Shown: positions 52,500 through 62,059, numbered from the stretch's first letter. The stretch is DNA of 64,000 nucleotides from JAVDCA01 sp035293985 (GCA_035293985.1 DATGLS010000005.1:1-64000); one strand, 5' to 3'. Numbers and translations are program-made. Notes: generated from the sequence alone by a model not told the origin.

Positions 52500-53056
52500 C
52501 CAGCGCCCGCAAGGTTTTCGCCAATCGCGCCAACGGGCGGCTGAGCAAGGGGCCGCGCACCGTCGGCGGCCGACAGCGCCACGACCGTGCGCCGCTCCGC
52601 CATGGCCTCAGCCTGCCGGTGCTGCTCGACGCCGCCCTCGCGCCGGAGGTCGACGCCTTGGCGCGCGAGATCATCGCGACCTCCGCGGCCGGGCCGATCG
52701 GCGACGCGCACCGCGCCATCGCGAGCCGCATCGCCGAGGCGATGATCGACTTGCGCCGGGTGCGCCTCGCCAAGCGCCCGCTGTCGATTGCGCTCGACGC
52801 CGACCCCGCGAACATCGCAACCCTCAAGGCCCTTGCCCGGCTCGACCGCTACGAGCGCCGCGCCCTGTCGCGGCGCAAGTTCGCCGTCCGCGAATTCGCC
52901 GCCGCGTTGGCGGGGACCGACCCGGCGCGACCTCGCCGCACCCGATGGCCGGGTTTTCCCGGTTTGGCAATTTTGGCAAAGGCTCCCAACTGGGATAACA
53001 GCAGTGATTTGAAGGGCCACGCCACGTCGCGGAAGAGACGAGTCAACTCGCGATGA
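52496..53056 (+). CDS. Uncharacterised rhizobial protein with RANARxSxGPRT-type start (second of a pair)
   Basis: 186 residues. The start ARKVFANRANGRLSKGPRTVGG and the PLRHGLSLPVL segment are typical of a widespread uncharacterised family. The helical core ends with LARLDRYERRALSRRKFAVREF, where family members normally finish. The last ~45 residues (DPARPRRTR ... NSR) are translated from copy 1 of a tandem repeat that also overlaps the next gene, so the C terminus is probably not native. Confidence 0.65.
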   Translation: MTSARKVFANRANGRLSKGPRTVGGRQRHDRAPLRHGLSLPVLLDAALAPEVDALAREIIATSAAGPIGDAHRAIASRIAEAMIDLRRVRLAKRPLSIALDADPANIATLKALARLDRYERRALSRRKFAVREFAAALAGTDPARPRRTRWPGFPGLAILAKAPNWDNSSDLKGHATSRKRRVNSR

Positions 53057-53238
53057 ACCTCGACATCGGTGTTGCCGATCCGGCGCGACCTCGGCGCGCC
53101 CGACGGAGCGGGGTCGGCGATCGGTCTGGCAATTTTGGCAGAGGCTCCCAACTGGGATAACAGCAGTGATTTCAATGGCCGCGCCGCCTCGGAGATAGAG
53201 CTCAACTCGCGACGAACACCACCGAGATCGGCGCCTCC
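52924..53238. repeat. Tandem ~160-bp duplication including the antiporter 3' end
   Basis: Copy 1 (about 52924-53078) and copy 2 (about 53082-53238) share a 45-base block with one mismatch (52966-53010 and 53128-53172) and flanking similar blocks, e.g. CAACTCGCGA at 53044 and 53203. Copy 2 runs into the true 3' end of the antiporter gene; copy 1 has a decayed version of the same end. Small indels shift the offset between 158 and 162 bp. Confidence 0.75.
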
Positions 53239-55451
53239 CGAAACACGCCCGCAGCCGTCTCGCCGAAGAACAGCTTGTCACCCGGGCGGCGGCTCACGCC
53301 CATGACAATGAGATTGTGCCGCTTCGCCGCCGTGAGCACGGCATCGTCGGGGGCAACGTCGGTGCGCACCGCGGTCGCGATCTTGCGGCCGTAGAGCCGC
53401 GCGAGCTCGGTGACGTCATCGAGGATCGCCTGCTCCTCGCGGCGCAGGCGCCCGCTCCGGCCGCGCCGTCCGGTGCGGGTCGCGACATAGAGCGCCGTGA
53501 CCTTGGCCGTGGCGCCGCGCGCCACCTCGACGGCGATCTCGGCGGCGCGGCGCGATACGTCGGTGCCGTTCACGGGCACCAGCATGTCGAGCGGACTGTC
53601 CTCCGGGTTGTCGAGATGCAGGCCGGCGCCGGCGACGATCGCGAGCGGCCCGTCGAACGCGGCGGCGATGCGGTCGACCTCGTCATGGAAGGCGTCGCGG
53701 CCGCGCATGCGCTCGAGCCCGACCAGCATCAGATCGTAGCCGCGCTCGGCCTCCTGGGCGATCGCCTCATGCGTCGGTGCCTCGAGGGTGCGCACCGTCA
53801 CGTCGACGGTCTCTGCCCGGTCCTCCTTCGGCTGCGAATTCTTGGTGTCGTCGGCCGTTTCCTTCGCGGTGTCCTCGCCGGCGGCCTTGCGGCCGCGCTC
53901 GCCCGGCTTCGTCGTATCGTCCTCCGAGGTCAGCGACAGCACCGTGATCGGAATACCGCGCTGGCCGGCCACGAGGCCGGCGATCCGCGCCGCGAACTTG
54001 CCGTTCTGGCTCTGATCGACCGCGAGCAGTAGCCGCTCGAGCTTCGGCACGAAGCCCTTCGCCTCCATCTCCTCGCGCGCGAGCCGCTCGCGCTCCGCCC
54101 GCCGCATCGGCACGCGCGCGAGCGCGAAGCGCAGCATCGGCGGCATCGCCATCGTGGTGGTGATCGCCATGGCGACGATCATGCTGAACAGCTTCTGGCT
54201 GAGCGCGCCCATCGAGAGGCCGATGGTGGCGACGATCACCTCGGTCGAGCCGCGGGCATTCATGCCGCAGCCGAGCGCAAAGGCCTCGCGCCAGCGCAGG
54301 CCGCCGAGCTTGCCGCCGACGAAGGCCCCCGCGAACTTGCCGACGCTCGCGATCGCGATCAGGCCGAGCGCGAGCAGCAGGAGCTCACGGTCGGCCAGGA
54401 TGCGCATGTCGGTCGAGAGGCCGGCGAGCGCGAAGAACACCGGCATGAAGAAGGCGGTGATCAGGCCGCGCAGCTGCTCGTCGATGTGGCCGGTGAGGAT
54501 CGGCGAGTCCCCGACCAGGACGCCGGCGACGAAGGCGCCGAGCACGGTGTTGACGCCGATCCCGTCGGTGACGAGCGCCATCACGCCCATGATCACCAGG
54601 ATGGTGGTGATCACCGCGAACTCGCTTTCGAAATAATCGTTCGACCAGCGGATCAGCAGGACGACGAGGCGGCGACCCAGCGTGAGGCTGAAGGCGAGGA
54701 AGGCCGCCGTGCCGGCGACGCTGCGGGCGACGCTCTTGAGATCGATGTTCCCGGCCTGCGCGAGGCTCAGCGTCACCGCGATGATGATCCAGCCGATCGT
54801 GTCCTCGAGGATCGCCGACGAGATGATGATCTGCCCGAGGTCGCGGCGCGAGAAATTCATGTCGCGCACGATCGCGGCGACGATCTTGATCGAGGAGATC
54901 GACAGCGCGGTGCCGAGGAAGAGCGCGGTGAGCAGCCGCTGGTCGGGGCGCGGCAGCAGCGCGTCCGGCAGGAATTCGCCGAGCGCGACGCCGAGCGCGA
55001 ACGGCACGGCGACGCCGGCGAGCGCGACGCTCACGGCGGCGCTGCCGACCTTGCGCACCAGCTTGAGGTCGGTCTCCATGCCGGTGAGCAGGAGCAGGAG
55101 GAGAATGCCGAACTGCGAGATGGCGTCGAGCATGCTCTTCTGCGCTTGCGCGTCGAGAAAGAGCGCGTGCTGACCCTGCGGCCACAGCGCACCGAAGACG
55201 GACGGACCGAGGATCACGCCGGCGAGCAGCTGCCCCATCACGGCGGGCTGGCCGAGCCGCTGCATGCCCTCGCCGAGCAGCCGCCCGGCCGCCATCAGCA
55301 CCACGAGCTGGGCAAGAAAGAGCGCCTCGGAGCCCTTGGGGCCGTCCGCCGCGAACGCCGGGCCGCAGCCGAGCAGCACGAGCGCGGCGAGGCAACCTGC
55401 GAGGCGCGCGCCACCGCGCAGGCGTTGGTTCGAAATCGTGAAACTGATCAT
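53202..55451 (-). CDS. CPA2-family cation/proton antiporter with C-terminal universal-stress domains
   Basis: 749 residues. ATG 55451 was chosen because a signal peptide follows (LAGCLAALVLLGCGPAFA); an in-frame ATG at 55526 would overlap ligD. Twelve or so membrane helices (residues about 35-430) carry the Na+/H+ exchanger fold, with GQLLAGVILGPSVFG and ILEDTIGWIIIAVTLS and GCGMNARGSTEVI. The C-terminal part (about 460-749) has two UspA-like domains; MGVSRRPGDKLFFGETA is the nucleotide-binding signature. A charged insert (DTAKETADDTKNSQPKEDR) separates motifs. It probably exchanges K+ or Na+ for protons under nucleotide control. Confidence 0.88.
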   Translation of the reverse strand: MISFTISNQRLRGGARLAGCLAALVLLGCGPAFAADGPKGSEALFLAQLVVLMAAGRLLGEGMQRLGQPAVMGQLLAGVILGPSVFGALWPQGQHALFLDAQAQKSMLDAISQFGILLLLLLTGMETDLKLVRKVGSAAVSVALAGVAVPFALGVALGEFLPDALLPRPDQRLLTALFLGTALSISSIKIVAAIVRDMNFSRRDLGQIIISSAILEDTIGWIIIAVTLSLAQAGNIDLKSVARSVAGTAAFLAFSLTLGRRLVVLLIRWSNDYFESEFAVITTILVIMGVMALVTDGIGVNTVLGAFVAGVLVGDSPILTGHIDEQLRGLITAFFMPVFFALAGLSTDMRILADRELLLLALGLIAIASVGKFAGAFVGGKLGGLRWREAFALGCGMNARGSTEVIVATIGLSMGALSQKLFSMIVAMAITTTMAMPPMLRFALARVPMRRAERERLAREEMEAKGFVPKLERLLLAVDQSQNGKFAARIAGLVAGQRGIPITVLSLTSEDDTTKPGERGRKAAGEDTAKETADDTKNSQPKEDRAETVDVTVRTLEAPTHEAIAQEAERGYDLMLVGLERMRGRDAFHDEVDRIAAAFDGPLAIVAGAGLHLDNPEDSPLDMLVPVNGTDVSRRAAEIAVEVARGATAKVTALYVATRTGRRGRSGRLRREEQAILDDVTELARLYGRKIATAVRTDVAPDDAVLTAAKRHNLIVMGVSRRPGDKLFFGETAAGVFREAPISVVFVAS

Positions 55452-55522
55452 TCCGGCGTGCCTCGCAGGCAACGCGCAGGGCCACCGTCGGTTCCCCGGC
55501 ACCACCCCGGATCTTGTCTTAC

Positions 55523-58216
55523 TCAAGCGTGTTTGCGCAGCGTCGCCAGGTCCGGCAGCTTCTGGCGGACACGGCCGATGTCAGACCACGGGTCCTGCTT
55601 GAGGCCATCGAGCCGCTTCATCAGGTTGAGCACCGTGTACTGATTGGCGGCGCTGGTGCGGCCAAGCTCCTGCCAGCTCACCGGGACCGAGACCGGGGCG
55701 CCGGCACGCGCCCGCGTCGAATAGGCCGCGACTGACGTTTGCTCGAGCGAATTGCGCAGATAATCGACGAAGATCTTCCCCTTGCGGATCGACTTCGTCA
55801 TCTTGGCGACGTAACGATCCGGCTGGTCCGCCGCCATCGCCTGGGCGAAAGCCTGCACGAAGGTCTTGGTCGTGTCCCAGTCGGTGGGCGCGATTGGCAG
55901 CACGACATGCACGCCTTTGCCGCCCGAGAGCTTGGCGAAGCTTTCCAGGTCGAGCGCGGCGAGCCGGTCGCGCACGTCGCGTGCGGCCGCGACGATATCA
56001 GCCCAGCCGAGATCTTCGCCCGGATCGAGATCGATTACGATGCGATCGCAGAGATCGAGGCGGTCGATCAGCGAGCCGCGCACATGCACCTCGAGCACGC
56101 CGGCCTGGACCAGGGACAGCAGGCCTTCGACATTCTCGACCGCGATGATCTGGCGCTTGTTGCTGTCGATCACGGTACGCAGCTTCTCCTCGGTCAGTCC
56201 CGCGGAGGCATGCTTCTGGAAGAAGCATTGGCCCTTGGTGCCCTCGGGACAGCGCACCAGCGCGAGCGGCCGGCCGACCAGGTGCGGCGCCATCCAGTCC
56301 CACACCAAACGATAGTAGTCGGCGAGATCCTGCTTGGTGACGCCGACGTCGACCCAGTAGACGCGATCCGGATGGGTGAGGCGGACGCCGCCGGCGCGCG
56401 GTTGCGTGCTGGTGGCGCGCGGGGCGCGGGCTTTGGCCTGCTTCGCCGGTTGCGAGCGTTTGCTTGTGCTGCGCGCCGCGTGCGCGGCGGCCTTCGCGGG
56501 CGAGCGGCGTGTGCCTGATTTGGCCGACGGCTTGTCCGAATTATCCAAGGACTTATCCATGGCGGGCGTCTCCCGGACCACCTCGGCGGCAGGCTTGTCC
56601 TCCCGCACGCCCTTGAACGCGGCCTGGCGCAGCAGGCGCTCCGCCGTCCAGCCGCGGAATTCGGCTTCGATCACCAGCTCCGGCCGCACCCAACGGGTGT
56701 CGCGCCGCCGCTCGGTAGCCGGCATACGATCGAACAGCGGCTTTGCCACCTCGAGCGGATGCAGCCGCTTCCATAGGTCGCGCGCCACCGCCTGCGTGTA
56801 GCCCGTGCCCATGCGGCCCGCATAGACGAACCGCCCTTCCTCGTAATAGCCGAGCACCAGCGCGCCGATCGCCTGCGCATGCACGCTCGACGGCACATAA
56901 CCGCCGACCACGAATTCCTGGGCATTGGCGCATTTGGTCTTGATGAAGGCGTCGCTGCGGCCCGAGCGGTAGGGCGCATCGGCGCGTTTCGACACGATCC
57001 CTTCGAGCGACATCTCGCACGCGCGCTTGTGCACGAGCGCGCCATTCTCGCCGAGATGGTCGCTGTAGCGGATCGGTCCGTTCTTGCCGGCCTTTCGGAG
57101 GAGGCGCTCGAGCGCCGCCTTGCGCTCGGTCAGCGGCGCGCCGGTAAGATCGCGCCCATCGAGATGCATGAGGTCGAACACATTATAAATGAAACGGTCC
57201 TCGTCATGCGCCTTGAGCGCCGCCTGCAGGGCCGAGAAGCTCGACACGCCCTTGTCATCCTCGACCACGATCTCGCCGTCCATGAGCGCCGTGGCCGCAT
57301 CGAGCTCTGCCACCGCCTGCGCGATGTTGGGAAACTTCTCGGTCCAATCGAGGCCCTTGCGGGTGAGCAGGCGCACCTCGCCATGATCGAGCCGCGCCTC
57401 GATGCGGTAGCCGTCGAACTTGATCTCGTGCACCCAGCCCTTCCCGCTCGGCGCCTCCGCGCTCAGCGTCGCGAGCGACGGCGGCATGAAATCGGGAAGC
57501 GGGTCGCCGGCGTCCGCATCCTTGCTGCGCGCGCGTTTTGACTTGGTTCCCTTTTTGGCGCGCTTCGCCGGGCGTGCGGCAGCCGATTTAGGCTTCGCGG
57601 CCTGCGCCTTACCATTGGCATTGCGATTCGACTGCCATACCCGCCCGCGCTTGGCGTTCGCGATCTCGTCGAGCGAGCGGCCGCTCACGACCGAATCCGG
57701 CTCTGCCTCGAGAATGTCCGGATCGCGTTCGCCGCGTGCGGCGTCATCGCGCGCCTTGATGAGCAGCCAATTCTCGCGCTTCTCGCCCGGCCGCCCACGC
57801 ATGCGCACCAGGTGCCAGGCCCCATGCAGCTTCTCGCCGTCGAGCGTGAAATCGAGCCGGCCCTTTTTCAGGCCCACGTGCGGATCGCCCTCCGGCTCCC
57901 AGCTGCCGCGGTCCCAGATCATGACGGTGCCGCCGCCGTACTGGCCCTTCGGGATCGTCCCCTCGAAGGTGTTGTACTCGATCGGGTGATCCTCGACCGC
58001 GACCGCGAGGCGCTTGTCGCCCGGCACCAGGCTCGGGCCGCGCGTCACCGCCCAGCTCTTCATCACGCCGTCGAGCTCGAGCCGGAAGTCGTAATGCAGC
58101 CGGGTCGCATCATGCTTCTGAATGACGAACCGGTGGCCCACGCGCCGCCCGGCACGGCCGCGCGGCTCCGGCGTGGCGGAGAATTTACGCTTGGCGTGGT
58201 AGGCGCGCAGGCTCAT
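55523..58216 (-). CDS. ligD: Multifunctional DNA ligase D (NHEJ)
   Basis: 897 residues from ATG 58216 (MSLRAYHAKRKFSATPEP). Domain order is phosphoesterase (about 20-185: FVIQKHDATRLHYDFRLE), ATP-dependent ligase (about 245-550, with adenylated Lys266 in EIKFDGYR), and polymerase/primase (about 620-890, with Asp729 and Asp731 in DLDPGED). A Lys/Ala-rich linker (about 570-620) joins the ligase and polymerase. It repairs double-strand breaks with Ku. No ku gene is present in the window, although rhizobia often place one nearby. Confidence 0.95.
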   Translation of the reverse strand: MSLRAYHAKRKFSATPEPRGRAGRRVGHRFVIQKHDATRLHYDFRLELDGVMKSWAVTRGPSLVPGDKRLAVAVEDHPIEYNTFEGTIPKGQYGGGTVMIWDRGSWEPEGDPHVGLKKGRLDFTLDGEKLHGAWHLVRMRGRPGEKRENWLLIKARDDAARGERDPDILEAEPDSVVSGRSLDEIANAKRGRVWQSNRNANGKAQAAKPKSAAARPAKRAKKGTKSKRARSKDADAGDPLPDFMPPSLATLSAEAPSGKGWVHEIKFDGYRIEARLDHGEVRLLTRKGLDWTEKFPNIAQAVAELDAATALMDGEIVVEDDKGVSSFSALQAALKAHDEDRFIYNVFDLMHLDGRDLTGAPLTERKAALERLLRKAGKNGPIRYSDHLGENGALVHKRACEMSLEGIVSKRADAPYRSGRSDAFIKTKCANAQEFVVGGYVPSSVHAQAIGALVLGYYEEGRFVYAGRMGTGYTQAVARDLWKRLHPLEVAKPLFDRMPATERRRDTRWVRPELVIEAEFRGWTAERLLRQAAFKGVREDKPAAEVVRETPAMDKSLDNSDKPSAKSGTRRSPAKAAAHAARSTSKRSQPAKQAKARAPRATSTQPRAGGVRLTHPDRVYWVDVGVTKQDLADYYRLVWDWMAPHLVGRPLALVRCPEGTKGQCFFQKHASAGLTEEKLRTVIDSNKRQIIAVENVEGLLSLVQAGVLEVHVRGSLIDRLDLCDRIVIDLDPGEDLGWADIVAAARDVRDRLAALDLESFAKLSGGKGVHVVLPIAPTDWDTTKTFVQAFAQAMAADQPDRYVAKMTKSIRKGKIFVDYLRNSLEQTSVAAYSTRARAGAPVSVPVSWQELGRTSAANQYTVLNLMKRLDGLKQDPWSDIGRVRQKLPDLATLRKHA

Positions 58217-58455
58217 CGATGATCCGTCTGCCTCGCCTCCGAAAACCCTTGGGAAAACACCCCGACTGCGCCTGAGTTCCGGACGTGGCATCAGGGTAAT
58301 CCGGAAGGCCGCAGAGATGATAGTCGCAGTTCTGCAAAAACACGCAGGCGCCCTGCACCCCAGCGGACCCCTCCTTGACGCCGCGGGAGGTGGGCGCGAC
58401 CCTGCCGCAATGATGCGTCGAAGGCAGGCGTTCAGCCTGCCGTTGGGAGGAAACG

Positions 58456-60399
58456 ATGACGAAACGCCGCCAGACCCCGGAAGCCAATCGCCGCAATTTC
58501 CTCAAGAGCGCGACCCTGGTCGGCGCCGCCGCCGTCGCGGCCCCGGTAACGGCGCGTGCGCAAGCCGCCGCCCCGCATGCCAAGCCCAAGGCGCCGCCGC
58601 CCGGACCGCGGCAGATCGCCGTCGAGACCCAGGCGCCGTCGATCGACCCGATGTACAATCAGAGCACGAGCGGCGGCGATTTCATGGTCGATGTCCTCAA
58701 GACGCTCGACATCGACTATCTGGCGATCAATTGCGCCTCGAGCTTCCGCGGCCTGCACGAGGCGGTGCTCAACCACGGCAACAACACCAAGCCCGAGATC
58801 ATCACGTGTGCGCACGAGGAGATCGCGGTGCATATGGGCCAGGGCTACGCCAAGATGGAAGGCCGGCCGATCGCCATGGCGTGCCACGGCGTGGTCGGGC
58901 TGCAGCATGCCACCATGGCGATGTACAACGCATGGTGCGACCGCGTGCCGATCATGGTGCTGGGCGGCAACATCATGGAGGCGAACAAGCGCGCCCCCGG
59001 CGCCGAATGGGTGCATTCGGGCGTCGACATCAACTCGATCGTGCGCGACTTCACCAAGTGGGACGATCAGCCCACCACCCTGCAGCACTTCGCCGAGTCG
59101 ACGGTGCGCGCCTACAAGATCGCGACGACGCCGCCGATGGGCCCGGTCATGCTGTCGCTCGACGCCGAGCTGCAGGAGAACCCGATCGCCGATGCGGAGA
59201 GCCTGCGCATTCCCAAGCTCGCCCGCGTGGTGCCGCCGCAGGGCGACGCGGGCGCGCTGGCGGAAGCCGCCAAGCTCCTCGTCGCGGCGCAGAACCCGCT
59301 GATCATCTGCGATCGCGTCGCCCGTACGCCGGACGGCATGGCGCACCTCGTCGAGCTCGCCGAGACGCTGCAATGCGCGGTGCTGGACCTGCAGGGGCGC
59401 ATGAACTTCCCCTCGCGCCATCCGCTCAACCAGACCTTCCGGCGCTCCGTGGTGCTCAATCAGGCCGACGTCATCATCGCGATGGAGGTGAACGATCTCT
59501 GGGGCACGCTCAACAACTTCCGCGACCAGATCGTGCGCACGTCGCACCCGGCCATCAAGCCGACCACCAAGACCATCACGCTCGGCGTGCGCGACCTCTA
59601 CCTCAAGTCGAACTACCAGGACTTCGGGCGCTACCAGGACGTCGACCTCGACATCGCGGGCGACGCCCAGGCCTCGCTGCCGGCGCTGATCGAGGCCGTC
59701 AAGCGCCAGACCGACGACGGCCGCAAGGCCGCCTTCGCGGCGCGCGGCAAGAAGCTCGCCGACGCGCATGCCCAGGCGGTCGAGCGCGCGAAATCGGACG
59801 CGACCCTCGGTTGGGATGCGAGCCCGATCACCACGGCGCGCATGTGCGCCGAGGTCTACGCCCAGATCAAGGACGAGGACTGGTCGCTGGTCGGCAACAC
59901 CATCCGCAACACCTGGCCGCACCGGCTCTGGGACTTCAAGAACCCGCATCAATGGAATGGCGTCTCGGGCGGCGCCGGCGTCGGCTACAACGCGCCCGCC
60001 TCCCTCGGCGCCGCGCTCGCCAACAAGCGGCACGGCCGGCTCACGGTCACGTTCAACGGCGACGGCGACCTGATGTTCGTGCCGCAGACGTTGTGGACGG
60101 CGGCGCACCATCGCATTCCCATCCTCTACGTCGTGCACAACAACCGCGCCTGGCACCAGGAATACATGTACCTGCAGGCGATGGCGGCGCGGCACGGCCG
60201 CGGCATCGAGAACACGAAGATCGGCACCACCATCACGGATCCGAACGTCGACTACGCGACGGTCGCGCGCGGCTTCGGCGTGCACGGCGAAGGGCCGATC
60301 GTCGATCCCAAGGATCTCGCGCCCGCACTTTCGCGTGCGGTCGCGGCCGTGAAGAGCGGCCAGCCCGCTCTCGTCGACGTCGTCACCGATCAGCGCTGA
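58456..60399 (+). CDS. Tat-exported thiamine-diphosphate-dependent enzyme (acetolactate-synthase fold)
   Basis: 647 residues. The N terminus RRNFLKSATLVGAAAVAAP with ARA-QA cleavage is a Tat signal. The PYR domain has the activating Glu121 (CAHEEIAVHMGQGYAKMEG) and the PP domain has GDG at 535-537 followed by Asn562-Asn563, the Mg-ThDP motif with 27-residue spacing. The middle domain is of the acetolactate-synthase type. ThDP enzymes are normally cytoplasmic, so export is unusual. It is followed 10 bp later by an exported cytochrome c, suggesting a periplasmic 2-oxoacid oxidising function (inference). GGGAGG is upstream of the start. Confidence 0.85.
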   Translation: MTKRRQTPEANRRNFLKSATLVGAAAVAAPVTARAQAAAPHAKPKAPPPGPRQIAVETQAPSIDPMYNQSTSGGDFMVDVLKTLDIDYLAINCASSFRGLHEAVLNHGNNTKPEIITCAHEEIAVHMGQGYAKMEGRPIAMACHGVVGLQHATMAMYNAWCDRVPIMVLGGNIMEANKRAPGAEWVHSGVDINSIVRDFTKWDDQPTTLQHFAESTVRAYKIATTPPMGPVMLSLDAELQENPIADAESLRIPKLARVVPPQGDAGALAEAAKLLVAAQNPLIICDRVARTPDGMAHLVELAETLQCAVLDLQGRMNFPSRHPLNQTFRRSVVLNQADVIIAMEVNDLWGTLNNFRDQIVRTSHPAIKPTTKTITLGVRDLYLKSNYQDFGRYQDVDLDIAGDAQASLPALIEAVKRQTDDGRKAAFAARGKKLADAHAQAVERAKSDATLGWDASPITTARMCAEVYAQIKDEDWSLVGNTIRNTWPHRLWDFKNPHQWNGVSGGAGVGYNAPASLGAALANKRHGRLTVTFNGDGDLMFVPQTLWTAAHHRIPILYVVHNNRAWHQEYMYLQAMAARHGRGIENTKIGTTITDPNVDYATVARGFGVHGEGPIVDPKDLAPALSRAVAAVKSGQPALVDVVTDQR

Positions 60400-60409
60400 G
60401 GAGAGCCCG

Positions 60410-60796
60410 ATGATGACCCGCACCATGCTCCGCACGCTCTTTGCGGCCGCTGCCTGCACCGCCATCGCGGTGGGCGCGACCGCGGTCTCCGTCCGCGCCC
60501 AGGATGCGCCGAAGGGCGACGTCGCCCGAGGCAAGCAGATCTACATGGCGGACGGCTGCTTCCTCTGCCACGGCCGCGTCGGCCAGGGGGGCGGCTACAA
60601 CGCCCCGGTGCCGCCGCTGGCCAAGACCGAGTTGCCGTACGAGGCGGTCAAAATGCAGCTGCGGACGCCGTCCGACGACATGCCGGCCTATTCGAGCGCG
60701 GTCATCTCCGACGAGCAGATCGCCGACATCTATGCCTACCTGCAGTCGCTGCCCGGCCGCCGCGACCCGAAGAGCATCGCGATCTTGAACAATTAG
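60410..60796 (+). CDS. Exported class I c-type cytochrome
   Basis: 128 residues. A signal peptide (1-30, ending VRA) precedes a single CFLCH haem-binding site (Cys50, Cys53, His54) and the distal Met91 in SDDMPAYS. ISDEQIADIYAYLQSLPG is the usual C-terminal helix. It follows the ThDP gene by 10 bp with GGAGAG before its start, so the two are cotranscribed and probably work together. Confidence 0.9.
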   Translation: MMTRTMLRTLFAAAACTAIAVGATAVSVRAQDAPKGDVARGKQIYMADGCFLCHGRVGQGGGYNAPVPPLAKTELPYEAVKMQLRTPSDDMPAYSSAVISDEQIADIYAYLQSLPGRRDPKSIAILNN

Positions 60797-60826
60797 GCAT
60801 ACGGACCACCGCGAGCTCTAAAGGTA

Positions 60827-62059
60827 ATGAAAAGCGCCATCGTTCTCGGCGCCGGCATGGTCGGCGTGGCGACCGCCGTGCATTTGCAGGCGCGCGGCTG
60901 GTCGGTTGCGCTCGTCGACCGCCGCGAGCCCGGCCGTGAGACCAGCTACGGCAATGCCGGCATCATCCAGAGCGAGGCGCTGCGGCCCTACCCGATGCCG
61001 CATGACTGGCGCGCGCTCGCCGACATCGCGACCGGCCGCACCAATGACGTGCGCTACCATTGGGCCTCCCTGCCCCAGCACATACGTCCGTTATTCCGCT
61101 ATTGGTGGCACTCGTTTCCCGCCGCGCACGCGCGGGCTTCGAAGGCCTATGCGCAGATCATCATGCGGGCCGTGCCCGAGCACGAGCCGCTGATCGCGAA
61201 GTCCGGCGCCGGCAATCTCGTGCGGCGTAACGGTTTCCGTGTCCTTCATCGCGATCAGGCGACGTTCGACGCCGAGGTCGCGGTCGCCGAGGCCCTGCGC
61301 GCGACCCATGGCGTGAAGTTCACGACCTTGACGGCGCGTGAGCTGCAGCAGGCCGAGCCCGGCCTCGCCGCGGCCGGCGTCGGCGGGCTGCACTGGCCGG
61401 AGCCGTGGACGGTGTCGGACCCGGGTACGCTGGTGTCGGCCTATGCGGATCTTTTCACGCGATCGGGCGGCAGCATCCTGCGCGGCGACGCACGGAGCCT
61501 CGGCCAACGTCAAAACGGCTGGTCGGTGAGCACGGACGCCGGCGGCATCGACGCCGAGGCCGTCGTCGTCGCGCTCGGGCCATGGTCGCCGGACCTGTTG
61601 CGGCGGTTCGGCTACCGCATCGCGATGGTGCGCAAGCGCGGCTATCATCAAAACTATGCCGGCGGCAGCCCGCTCGATCTGCCATTGCGCGACGCCGCCA
61701 ACGGCTACGTCATGGCGCCGATGCGTCGCGGCGTGCGCATCACTACCGGCGCCGAGCTGACGGCGCCGGACGGAAAATCCGATCCGATGCAACTGGTCCG
61801 CGCCGAGCAGGCCGCGCGCCAACTGATCGATCTCGGCCAGGCGGTCGAGCCGGAGCCATGGTTCGGCACCCGGCCGTGCATGCCCGACATGCTGCCGGTC
61901 ATCGGACCCGCGACGCGGCACCAAGGCCTGTGGCTCAACTTCGGCCACGGACACCAGGGCTTCACGCTGGGGCCGATCACGGGACGCCTCATCGCCGAGC
62001 TGATGAGCGGCGAGCCGCCGATCGTCGATCCCTATCCGTACCGCCCCGACCGGCTCTGA
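60827..62059 (+). CDS. FAD-dependent amino-acid oxidoreductase (DadA-like)
   Basis: 410 residues. MKSAIVLGAGMVGVATAVHLQARG is the FAD-binding Rossmann start, and ETSYGNAGIIQ is the DadA/glycine-oxidase-like continuation. The C-terminal MLPVIGPATRHQGLWLNFGHGHQGFTLGP closes the FAD site. It probably oxidises a D-amino acid or sarcosine-like substrate. It is cytoplasmic, without signal peptide. It follows the cytochrome gene by 30 bp and may be in the same operon. Confidence 0.85.
   Translation: MKSAIVLGAGMVGVATAVHLQARGWSVALVDRREPGRETSYGNAGIIQSEALRPYPMPHDWRALADIATGRTNDVRYHWASLPQHIRPLFRYWWHSFPAAHARASKAYAQIIMRAVPEHEPLIAKSGAGNLVRRNGFRVLHRDQATFDAEVAVAEALRATHGVKFTTLTARELQQAEPGLAAAGVGGLHWPEPWTVSDPGTLVSAYADLFTRSGGSILRGDARSLGQRQNGWSVSTDAGGIDAEAVVVALGPWSPDLLRRFGYRIAMVRKRGYHQNYAGGSPLDLPLRDAANGYVMAPMRRGVRITTGAELTAPDGKSDPMQLVRAEQAARQLIDLGQAVEPEPWFGTRPCMPDMLPVIGPATRHQGLWLNFGHGHQGFTLGPITGRLIAELMSGEPPIVDPYPYRPDRL

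Noticed and set aside
52965..52980. TTGGCAATTTTGGCA as a sigma-54 promoter
   Set aside because: The GG to GC distance is one base short of the consensus, and the sequence is inside a duplicated block with no activator gene near.
53069..53305. 78-codon plus-strand frame after the uncharacterised pair
   Set aside because: It is a reading of tandem repeat copy 2 and overlaps the antiporter end in antisense.
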